From contig JACKEL010000010.1 in NCBI GenBank assembly GCA_020632975.1, positions 1 to 64,000 on the forward strand: a stretch of DNA of 64,000 bases. The letters run 5' to 3'. A model generated the notes under the pieces. That model had not been told where the DNA came from and ran no database searches. It worked only from the letters and a program-made list of their open reading frames with translations. Source of the stretch: Myxococcales bacterium. GTDB taxonomy: Bacteria; Myxococcota_C; UBA6777. This document shows, piece by piece, positions 42,346 to 50,627 of this stretch (positions are counted from its first letter, which is position 1; each line of letters starts with the position of its first letter). The position numbers and the translations under genes were made by a program.

Positions 42346-43971
42346 TTATTTCTGTTTGTCTAGGCCAAGGACGCGGAGGTTTTGTTGACGGATCTCACGG
42401 AAAAGCTCGGGATGTTCGTTGAGATCTTTCCCATAGCAAGGGATCATCTCACGCAAACGCTCGGGCCACTCGCTCTGTTCCATCTGTGTGGGGAAGCAAC
42501 GTTCCAAGACATCCAACATGATCTGCACAGAAGTCGAGGCACCAGGAGAAGCGCCCAACAATGCTGCAAGCGTCCCATCTGCCGAGGAAACCACCTCTGT
42601 CCCAAACTCCAAAGAGCCTCCTTTGGTGGGGTGCTTTTTGATGATTTGAACGCGCTTTCCTGCATGCGCCAACTCCCAGTCGCCATCGGCTGCTTCGGGA
42701 AAATAACGACGCAACGAATCGACGCGCGCTTTTTGCGATTGCAAGACTTCAGAGACCAAGTACATCGTGAGATCGAGCTGGTTGATCCCCACAGAGATCA
42801 TCGGGATCAAGTTCTCAAGCGCTAGACTCTTGGGCAGATCCAACAACGAACCATGGATCAAGTAACGTGTGGTAAAGCCCGCAAACGGCCCAAACAGCAA
42901 CATGCGTTGGCCATCGATCACCCGTGTATCAAGGTGAGGAACCGACATGGGAGGCGCACCAAGCGCGGCTTTACCGTACACTTTGGCGGTGTGTTGTTCG
43001 ACAACTTCGGGCTTTTTGCAGATCAACCACTGACCCCCCACAGGGAAGCCACCATAACCAGCAGCTTCGGGGATACCAGACTGTTGAAGCAAAGGCAGCG
43101 CTCCACCACCCGCTCCCAAAAACACGAAGCCTGCGTTGATCACTTCGATGGTGTCGGTCTTTGTGTTCTTGAGTTTCACGATCCAGCGGCGATCCGACTG
43201 TTGTGTCAGATCTTCCACAGCGCGGTGCAAACGCAAGTCAAAGTTTCCTTGTTGCGCCATGTGTTCGGTCATCGTACGCGCCAAGGCCCCAAAGTCCACA
43301 TCCGCCCCATAACGCACGCGCGTTGCAGCGATCTTTGTGCTGGAGGTTCGGCCATTCATGATCAAAGGCACCCACTCACGAAGCTTCGCAGGATCATCGC
43401 TAAACTCCATATCCCCGAAGGCTACGGAGTCTTTCAATGCCTCATAACGATTGCGCAAGAAACGCACGTCGTCTTCGCCCCAAACAAAGCTGAGATGGGG
43501 GACTTGGCGAATAAATGCGTCTGGGTCGGGCAAGATACCTTTTTCGACGAGGTGCGACCAAAAGGCCAAGCTGACTTCAAAAGCAGCGTTGATCTTAAAG
43601 GCTTTGGAAGCATTGATCTTTCCATCCGCCCCTTGTGGTGTGTAGTTTAGCTCGCAATACCCTGCGTGACCCGTCCCTGCGTTGTTGAGGGCATCTGTGC
43701 TCTCAACAGCGATCTCATCGAGCTTTTCCACCATGCAGATGCGCAAGTTGGGATCAAGCTGCTGCAAGATCATCCCCAAAGTGGTGCTCATGGCACCCGC
43801 TCCCACAAGCACGATATCGAATTCTTCTGTAGGAACCGTCACGTCTTCAGGTTGGAGCACTGGGCGCAAGCGCTTTCTCTGAAAGCGGCTCAAATACCAC
43901 AGTTTTGCGATCCCCACCAACACAACAACGCCGAGAATCCACTTCAGAAGCAGTGGCCAAATCTCTATCAT
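42346..43971 (-). CDS. mqo: Malate:quinone oxidoreductase with an N-terminal membrane anchor
   Basis: Mqo oxidises malate to oxaloacetate and passes electrons to quinone, a membrane-bound TCA-cycle step using FAD. The 541-residue protein has FDIVLVGAGAMSTTLGMILQ (Rossmann GxGxxS/G near residues 52-71), DALNNAGTGHAGYCELNYTP (a hallmark of Mqo) and LEFGTEVVSSADGTLAALLG toward the end. The start ATG 43971 with GGAG about 10 nt upstream gives a hydrophobic N-terminal segment (LLLKWILGVVVLVGIAKLWYL), unlike most Mqo proteins, which are peripheral. Its stop is next to the start of the TPR gene. Confidence 0.95.
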   Translation of the reverse strand: MIEIWPLLLKWILGVVVLVGIAKLWYLSRFQRKRLRPVLQPEDVTVPTEEFDIVLVGAGAMSTTLGMILQQLDPNLRICMVEKLDEIAVESTDALNNAGTGHAGYCELNYTPQGADGKINASKAFKINAAFEVSLAFWSHLVEKGILPDPDAFIRQVPHLSFVWGEDDVRFLRNRYEALKDSVAFGDMEFSDDPAKLREWVPLIMNGRTSSTKIAATRVRYGADVDFGALARTMTEHMAQQGNFDLRLHRAVEDLTQQSDRRWIVKLKNTKTDTIEVINAGFVFLGAGGGALPLLQQSGIPEAAGYGGFPVGGQWLICKKPEVVEQHTAKVYGKAALGAPPMSVPHLDTRVIDGQRMLLFGPFAGFTTRYLIHGSLLDLPKSLALENLIPMISVGINQLDLTMYLVSEVLQSQKARVDSLRRYFPEAADGDWELAHAGKRVQIIKKHPTKGGSLEFGTEVVSSADGTLAALLGASPGASTSVQIMLDVLERCFPTQMEQSEWPERLREMIPCYGKDLNEHPELFREIRQQNLRVLGLDKQK

Positions 43972-44076
43972 ACCGCAACGTCTCCACTATCAAGAAGGTC
44001 TTACGACCTCAAAGAGTTTTCGCATGGTGTCTATCGCCTCTCTCTCTACGCCCAAACATCGGATTTGCCAAGGGAC

Positions 44077-47000
44077 TCAACGCACCAACCAAGCGGAAGA
44101 CGCCTTGCTCTGGTCCAAATCGATTTGTAGGAAGCCTACACCTGACGACGTCCAAGGCGTATGAGTGCTTGGCAAGACGGCCTTCCATTCGTTGCCAGAG
44201 ACCGCATACACAAGATGCCCAACAAGGCGTATCCATCGCGTACCACCCAACGCAGAACGACGGATACGAAAAGACATCGTATGACGGTCACTTGCGCTCC
44301 ACACATCGCGCCCTTCTTTGAAGCGTTGTTGTTGAACCCAACCACCCGCCTCTCGACGCCACACACCACTCCACGGACCCAAGCCGTCTTGGTTGTCCGT
44401 CTTGTAGCGCACACCAATCAGATGCGTCGCCGTGATAGGAAGTTGCGATGTTTGCTGGAGATAGGTCATCCCCGTGCTTTGTGCTGTGGGAGCACTCGCC
44501 GTCTGAGCAGGTTCGACGTACAGCATAAAAGCGCGCAAGTCATCTTCAAAGCCCTTGCTCACCACCGCGACATACAACCAATCATCGTCCCACGTCAATG
44601 CAAAACGCTCCCACGTCTCCAAAGTGGCTCCTGGCGTCAGACTTTGTGTGCTTGGGAACTTGTTGTAGTCGTTGTTTCCATCCATGGCGATCAACTTGCC
44701 TGTGGTGGGGGTTTGATCTTGGCCTTTCTTCGGGAACATCCGCACCCCAACGATCTCCACACGGTTCCATGGTTGCGCACCACCACCTTTTCCGCTGAAG
44801 ATCGAGAAGTGTTCCAAAAAGCTCATATTGTGCAGTGTATTGGGAGCTTCGTCGATCTCGATACGATAGCTTTTGCTTGCATCCAGATCCACCCAAAAGC
44901 CCGTAGAAGAAGAGACATCGGTTGTTTCGTTATGTGGCATCGCGACCCAGTGTGTACTAATCGGTGTCGTGCCCGAAGCTTCCGCAAAGATCTGTACGCG
45001 CTTCACCGCACAAGTGATCCCCGTACTTCGCGGTCCATTGGGGTTTCGATACATCAGTTCGAGATGATAACGCCCTGTCCAGTTCACATGGATATCCCGC
45101 GCCAACAGACGGTGACTGCGATCTCCCCAGTCTGAAAGGGCCGCTCCACCCGCATGATCTTTCCATGTCCCACCACTGTGCTCAAAGTGCCATGCGTCGA
45201 CAATCTGTTCTCGCTTGTCGCTCTCTCCCTTCCAACAACGCGGCAAAGCACGATGTGACCGATGTTTGCTGCTCGTAAACACAAGCTCTGCACTGTAGCA
45301 ATAACTCGTGTCACCATCAGGCGTTGCCGTGGTATCGACCCAACGCCCCGCAGCTACGCCGCTTGCGACAGACTGACCATCGCGGTAGATATCCACGGTC
45401 ACGCCCGTCTCTCCGCCCGCATCGATGTCCAAAGCAAGACCACCCGCGACTTTTTGAATCGAGGAGATCGTGGGCTCTTTTGGACTCCACAAGGTGCGAT
45501 AATCCCCCGTGTCTTGGACGATCTTGATCGGCTTTGCAGCAACATTGTCATCGCGCAGCCACACAGCGATCTTGGAACGGCTTGTGAGGCGACTTGCAGC
45601 GATCGTCGCTTGCAGATCCGTGAGAGCCTGACCATCCACCTCAATGCGATCGATGGCATAAGCCCCTGTACTTCCCGCTTGGGTGGGCAGATGCACTTCG
45701 ATATCGATCTTGCCCCCTCGATAAGGCAGACCTTCCAAACGCACCACCCCCGCGAGGCCAGCCGCTTGTTGCAGACTTGCAGGAAGGAAGGGGCGCACAC
45801 GCACACCATCAGGCAAGATCTCCCATCCCATCAGGACTTCCGCAAAGGCCCCCAAGTAGCCCGCAACCGACCAGAGCTGACGCCGCGAGTTCACAACAGG
45901 CCCAGAGTAAGCGCCATCTGAGACATAGTTTTTGCCTGTCATCCACTCTAGGTTTTCCATGTTCGAGAGATTCAAGGCAGAGCCACGCACCAAAGACATC
46001 AAGCTGTGCGCAAAACTCTCCGCATGACCGACCTTTCGAGCAGCACGTGCCCAATACGCCGTGACAAAAGGCCACAAAGCACGGTTGTGATAGATCGCTG
46101 TCAAAGGCTGTTGCGGCCAATACACGGGAGGTCCCACAGGAGAAACAGGGTAAGACTCTACAGCCTTCGCAGCTTCCGCAGCAGGTGCCACACCTTCGAG
46201 AATCGCCAGTGCTTGTCCCAAAAGGTCGAACTTGGCGACAGGTGCGTCTTCTAAGAGCGTTGTCTTCATCGTGCTATGCATCCCCCACGTTGGGAGATAA
46301 AACGACGAGTGGATCGAGCTTTTGAGGCTTGTCGCCCAAGTCATATAACGCGTTGCATCTGTGGGCTTTTGCAAGATCCCTGCGGCCCATGCGGTCCAAT
46401 CCAACAAGATCGCGTGCGCGACGTTGGTGGAAAGCGTCTTGGACATCGCGATGTGTTCGAGCTTTTCTTTGACCCAAGCAGGGTAGGTTTGTTCGCGCCA
46501 GTCCAAGAAGGACTGCTCTCCTCGATAAAGCCCGTCTGTTGGGTCGTAGATCATCTGACGATCTTGTGCGATGGTCCCTTCAAGCGCGGGATATACGGCC
46601 TGCAAGAATGCACTGCGCTTTGTTGGGTCCATTACCCATGACAGTTTACGCGCAGCCAAAGCCCAGATCACACGATCGCTTGACACAGGCCAAGCTCCGC
46701 CCGTCCCTGTGTCCTGCACGATCTGAGAACCCGCACTGGACCCACCCAAAGCCGTCTTCCATGTCGAAAGCTTGAAACGAAGGGTATTTTCAGCCCTCGT
46801 TGGATCGAGCCAAGCCAAGCCAAGATCCACCGCATACGATGTGTCGCGTGTCCAAGCCCATGTCCACTTCGCTCCTGTTTGAAAACAAGCGCAAGACACG
46901 GGATTGCCTTGGTTAAAGCCCCCTTCGTACACAGCTTGGACGCTGTTTTGCCGCACTTCCTCGATCGACATCGCAAACAGAGCATCCCATAGCAGATTCC

Positions 47001-47655
47001 CCGAGCGAAAGCGCGGATCATCGGCCTTTTCTGTAAAGGTCACTTGTTTGCTCGCAGGGTCGTTGTCTCGAAGAGCATGTGTGGTCGAAAGCGTGTACTG
47101 ACGGGTTCCATCAGCTTGCGTGGTGCACTGAACAGTGACCGTATCCGTCCCAAAGGTCGTGCTTTTGGGGCCTTGCGCACATAGATCACTGGGATTCGTT
47201 TCGGGTGTCCCTTCGGGCACAACCTCTGTCTTTTCGGGCACGATCTCTACTTTCTCGGGCGATTTCTCTGCCCCTCCATCCTCGACAACAACCTGCTCTT
47301 CAGGTTGAGAAACCGACTCCTCTGGAGAAACTTCTGGAGAAACTTCTGGTGAGGCTTCTGGCGAGGTCGTCTCTGGTGAAGCTTCTGGTGAGATCTCGAG
47401 CCCCGTCTCTTTTGAGGGTTCCAAAGAAGCCTCGATTGCGGCTTCTTGGGCATCTTGGCTCACAGGTTCTTGAGAGGTCTCGGTGATCGCCTCTTGGACT
47501 TTTTCGGACACGGCCTCTTTTGGGGGAACAGGGTCACAACTCCAAAAGGAAAGGACCACCAAACCAAAGAAGAGACCGAGCCAACGCCCTCGCCAAGACG
47601 ACGGTTTGCGTCTTTCTTTGAGAAGGAGATCACCTCGTTTCGTTTGTTTCTCCAC
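44077..47655 (-). CDS. Lipoprotein with glycosidase-like (alpha/alpha six-hairpin) core
   Basis: Start GTG 47655 (1,192 residues) because GGAGGGAG lies 6 nt upstream; upstream ATGs (for example 47718 and 47775) remain in frame. A basic segment, WLGLFFGLVVLSFWSC and an acidic Ser-Pro-Glu repeat linker (SPEASPETTSPEASPEVSPE, about residues 40-160) suggest a lipoprotein held away from the membrane. Residues about 190-690 resemble GH15/GH63-like six-hairpin glycosidases (WTWAWTRDTSYAVDLGLAWL; LWPFVTAYWARAARKVGHAE; GWEILPDGVRVRPFLPASLQ). Then a beta-sandwich carbohydrate-binding region (about 740-950) and a CBM9-like end (LIAMDGNNDYNKFPSTQSL). Probably acts on glucans or glycoconjugates outside the cell; substrate unknown. 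Confidence 0.75.
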   Translation of the reverse strand: MEKQTKRGDLLLKERRKPSSWRGRWLGLFFGLVVLSFWSCDPVPPKEAVSEKVQEAITETSQEPVSQDAQEAAIEASLEPSKETGLEISPEASPETTSPEASPEVSPEVSPEESVSQPEEQVVVEDGGAEKSPEKVEIVPEKTEVVPEGTPETNPSDLCAQGPKSTTFGTDTVTVQCTTQADGTRQYTLSTTHALRDNDPASKQVTFTEKADDPRFRSGNLLWDALFAMSIEEVRQNSVQAVYEGGFNQGNPVSCACFQTGAKWTWAWTRDTSYAVDLGLAWLDPTRAENTLRFKLSTWKTALGGSSAGSQIVQDTGTGGAWPVSSDRVIWALAARKLSWVMDPTKRSAFLQAVYPALEGTIAQDRQMIYDPTDGLYRGEQSFLDWREQTYPAWVKEKLEHIAMSKTLSTNVAHAILLDWTAWAAGILQKPTDATRYMTWATSLKSSIHSSFYLPTWGMHSTMKTTLLEDAPVAKFDLLGQALAILEGVAPAAEAAKAVESYPVSPVGPPVYWPQQPLTAIYHNRALWPFVTAYWARAARKVGHAESFAHSLMSLVRGSALNLSNMENLEWMTGKNYVSDGAYSGPVVNSRRQLWSVAGYLGAFAEVLMGWEILPDGVRVRPFLPASLQQAAGLAGVVRLEGLPYRGGKIDIEVHLPTQAGSTGAYAIDRIEVDGQALTDLQATIAASRLTSRSKIAVWLRDDNVAAKPIKIVQDTGDYRTLWSPKEPTISSIQKVAGGLALDIDAGGETGVTVDIYRDGQSVASGVAAGRWVDTTATPDGDTSYCYSAELVFTSSKHRSHRALPRCWKGESDKREQIVDAWHFEHSGGTWKDHAGGAALSDWGDRSHRLLARDIHVNWTGRYHLELMYRNPNGPRSTGITCAVKRVQIFAEASGTTPISTHWVAMPHNETTDVSSSTGFWVDLDASKSYRIEIDEAPNTLHNMSFLEHFSIFSGKGGGAQPWNRVEIVGVRMFPKKGQDQTPTTGKLIAMDGNNDYNKFPSTQSLTPGATLETWERFALTWDDDWLYVAVVSKGFEDDLRAFMLYVEPAQTASAPTAQSTGMTYLQQTSQLPITATHLIGVRYKTDNQDGLGPWSGVWRREAGGWVQQQRFKEGRDVWSASDRHTMSFRIRRSALGGTRWIRLVGHLVYAVSGNEWKAVLPSTHTPWTSSGVGFLQIDLDQSKASSAWLVR

Positions 47656-47870
47656 AGCTATCTCCCTCCATTGACCGAGTGAATCGCGGCGTGCTTTGGC
47701 CGTTTGTTTGCCCAACATGCTCCACACTCCAAGGTTATTGCAATCACGCATCCCTTCGCTATCATACACCTTCATCTACCCAACAAAAGCCCAGAAAAAA
47801 CAACCTTCGTTGAAGTCCATTCTTCACAGCATCGACGACATCAACCCTCAAGCCAAGGAACCAAGCCGAT

Positions 47871-49820
47871 ATGTGTGTAATCTCCGTTCTGTCCGAACAA
47901 GACGAGATGATCCCTTTTATCTCATGGGGTGCTCGTTTGGCCGCCAGCCTTGAGATGCCGCTGGTCCTGCTTTGTCACCTTCCCGCCAAAGAAGATCAAG
48001 AACCCAAGGAGATCAAGCTCGAAGAAACCCAAGAACATCCCTTGCTCGAAGCCACTCGCCAAGAGATCCTGCGACAAAAGCTCGAAGACTGCACGCTATG
48101 GTCTTTGCGATGCGTGGGTTTTCTCCCAACCATCGCGAAGATCACGGCAGAACGCAAAGCGCGTCTTTTGATCCTTGGGCAGTCGGGACTACGCGAAGAA
48201 GAGGCCCACGAACGCAGCCTTGAGACACACTTGCTCAAACAAGTAAGCTGCGATGTGATGTTGATGCGCCCCATCCATGCGCCAGAAGACACGTTTAATC
48301 GCATCTTGGTGCCCACAGCAGGGGGTCCTCATGCACGTGCGGCTTTGCGTTTGGTCGCAGGGCTCGCCAAAAAAGAAGAAGACCTCAAATGGAAGTCTTT
48401 GTACATCTCTTCTGACGAAGGGCTCGAAGCCCAAGCCGTCGGCCAACAGATCCTCGAAGAAAATCTGCGCAAAGCAGGCGTCGATCAAGCCCCACGCGTC
48501 GAGCGTTCCGTGATCCTAGGCAATGATGTTTCCAACGGCATCATCGAAGAGGCCCAACGCGGCTATGACCTCCTTCTGGTGGGCGCTTCCAACATGGGCG
48601 TGGTCAGGCGTACGCTTTTCGGCAACATCCAAAAACGCCTGCTCCAAGAAAAAGAAACCGTCGATGTTGCAGTCCTCCACGCAGCACCACCCCTCTTGGC
48701 TGTGGCAAGAAACCGCGTGGTGCGTTGGTTGAGTCAGATCATCCCGCAGATGGATCGACAAGCCCGCGTGGATCTGTTTACGCACCTCCAAGAAGGCTCG
48801 CGTGCCACGTTCAACTTTTTGGCCTTGATCTGTCTCTCTACAGCCATCGCAGCTTTGGGACTTTTACAAAACTCACCAGCCGTCGTGATTGGTGCGATGC
48901 TCGTCGCCCCCTTGATGACCCCGATGCTTGGCGCGGGTCTCGCCCTTGTCCAAGGGAATCTCAAACTCGCCAAAGACTCGACAAATGCCATCTTAACGGG
49001 CTTTCTTTGCAGTCTTGCGATAGGGACCTTGATTGGACTTATCGCGATCCGCCTCGATATCACGGCAGAGATCCTTGCCCGCGGCGCCCCCAACCTCCTT
49101 GACCTGTTGATCGCGCTCCTCTCAGGGACAGCGGCGGCGTATGCCCTCGCACGGCCGGGCTTGATGGCTGCGCTTCCTGGCGTTGCGATCGCTGCGGCCT
49201 TGGTCCCTCCCATCGCCTCGGTCGGGATCTCGCTTTCGCATGGACAGTTTAGTGTGGCTGCGGGCGCTGCCTTCCTGTTTTTTACCAACTTAACAGCCAT
49301 TATCTTAGCTTCTTCACTGACTTTTTACCTTGTGGGTGTCCGCCCAGACCTACGCTCTGATCAGCCTCGTCGTTGGGCGCGGCGGCTCCTGCTGACGCTC
49401 TCAACCACCGCGATGTTGATCGCGTTTCCCTTGGGTGTGCCCCTTCTGCGTACCGCTCCTACCGCCAAAAACCAACTCCACGCCAGCCTGCAATCTTACA
49501 TCCAAAAGAAGGCTCCCCAACTGCTCTTGCACAGACTCTCTCTTCTGAAAGAACAAGGCGTATCCATCGCCCAGATCGAGATCAGCAGCCCTACGCCGTT
49601 GTCTCAACCCCTCGCCCAAGAGATCACCACGCTCACCAAAAAAACCCTTTCTGCGCATGTGCGTGTGCGCATCCTCACCTCCTTGCTTTGGCACTCAGAG
49701 CTTCCCCCTGTACGTGCTATCCCCACACAACCTTCTTCTCGCCCTGCCGCTCCAGCGTCGTCTCCATCTCCAACCTCGTCTCCATCCGCGACATCGTCTC
49801 CATCTTCTCGCCCTCGCTAA
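47871..49820 (+). CDS. Usp-Usp-DUF389 membrane protein
   Basis: A 649-residue fusion. Two universal-stress-type domains come first: residues about 1-140 (ISWGARLAASLEMPLVLLCH; LLILGQSGLREEEAHE) and about 141-280 (NRILVPTAGGPHARAALRLV; DLLLVGASNMGVVRRTLFGN), the second with the GxSxxGxxxRxxxGN ATP-binding type signature. Then the DUF389 (TIGR00341-like) membrane domain with about six TM helices and the hallmark SPAVVIGAMLVAPLMTPMLG (about residues 341-360). The C-terminus is a soluble domain ending in a Ser/Pro/Thr low-complexity tail. DUF389 has no known function; the fusion suggests that nucleotide or stress signals gate it. Start ATG 47871 with AAGGA 11 nt upstream. Confidence 0.93.
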   Translation: MCVISVLSEQDEMIPFISWGARLAASLEMPLVLLCHLPAKEDQEPKEIKLEETQEHPLLEATRQEILRQKLEDCTLWSLRCVGFLPTIAKITAERKARLLILGQSGLREEEAHERSLETHLLKQVSCDVMLMRPIHAPEDTFNRILVPTAGGPHARAALRLVAGLAKKEEDLKWKSLYISSDEGLEAQAVGQQILEENLRKAGVDQAPRVERSVILGNDVSNGIIEEAQRGYDLLLVGASNMGVVRRTLFGNIQKRLLQEKETVDVAVLHAAPPLLAVARNRVVRWLSQIIPQMDRQARVDLFTHLQEGSRATFNFLALICLSTAIAALGLLQNSPAVVIGAMLVAPLMTPMLGAGLALVQGNLKLAKDSTNAILTGFLCSLAIGTLIGLIAIRLDITAEILARGAPNLLDLLIALLSGTAAAYALARPGLMAALPGVAIAAALVPPIASVGISLSHGQFSVAAGAAFLFFTNLTAIILASSLTFYLVGVRPDLRSDQPRRWARRLLLTLSTTAMLIAFPLGVPLLRTAPTAKNQLHASLQSYIQKKAPQLLLHRLSLLKEQGVSIAQIEISSPTPLSQPLAQEITTLTKKTLSAHVRVRILTSLLWHSELPPVRAIPTQPSSRPAAPASSPSPTSSPSATSSPSSRPR

Positions 49821-50101
49821 CGCCCCAAAACAACGACCTCACAAGGCATCTCTCGAAAAAAAATACCGCCCCACGCCATTTTTTTATTGCTTCCCCAACA
49901 TCCATGGCTACGATCCTCCTTATCTCTTGTGCACAATCCAAAGTAAGACATCTCAGAGGATGCCGCAGATAGCGTGTGCAAAGAGAGCCAAGTCCTTCTG
50001 TTGTGGGAAGTTTCCCCAACAGGATCATCCACAGGCAGTAATGCCGTACCCAGACCCCGTGCGAAAAGTGCGGTGTGTCCTGACTTATGTGAGGTGCTCC
50101 C

Positions 50102-50437
50102 ATGTCCGAATTTGAGAGCTATGTCTTGGCAGAATATCTCCTTGATGAGTTCCCCCCCGAAGAGGGCTGGGAGATCATAGAACGCCCCACCCTGGAAGAT
50201 GGCTCGCGCCCCAGCTTCCTCATCGAAACACGCAACGAAAGTGTCGTGGTCTTCGCAAAAGACAAAGATGAGATCAACTTTCGCGATGTCGACAAACTTC
50301 TCGCAGCTGCCGAAGAAGTCGATGCTGACGAAGCTTATTTGATCGTCGCATCCAACACTCATATCCCCGATGATGTCGGCGATTACATCGAGCAACATGA
50401 GATCGAAGTCGTCGAGATGAGCGACTGGGAAGGCTAA
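50102..50437 (+). CDS. Small unknown protein, weakly nuclease-fold-like
   Basis: A 111-residue acidic soluble protein. The core SFLIETRNESVVVFAKDKDE then VDKLLAAAEEVDADEAYLIV has the strand-strand-helix-strand order of Mrr-like PD-(D/E)xK domains, but the ExK motif is not clear and the protein is short, so nuclease activity is doubtful. Start ATG 50102 with GAGGTG about 6 nt upstream. It stands alone between the DUF389 gene and the molybdenum hydroxylase operon. I do not recognise a family. Confidence 0.72.
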   Translation: MSEFESYVLAEYLLDEFPPEEGWEIIERPTLEDGSRPSFLIETRNESVVVFAKDKDEINFRDVDKLLAAAEEVDADEAYLIVASNTHIPDDVGDYIEQHEIEVVEMSDWEG

Positions 50438-50627
50438 CCCTTCAACCCACGCGCACTCCCCACCCACTTGCTTCCCCTATTCTCTTCCCACTCCCCCAAA
50501 CAAACCACTATCCGCCTTCTGCCCCTTGTTTCCAACACAAGAACACACCATCATACGTCGCACCGTACCAACGCAAAGACAAGGGATCGTGGGGTGGCCT
50601 CTTGTCTGTAAAAGAGGGAGCAAGCCA

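Noticed and set aside
49741..49815. Tandem repeat in DNA (TCTCCATC-type)
   Set aside because: It is the codon-level repetition of the Ser/Pro/Thr tail of the DUF389 protein, not an independent element.
50102..50437. Restriction endonuclease
   Set aside because: The strand-helix order is only vaguely Mrr-like, no ExK is seen and no methylase is adjacent.
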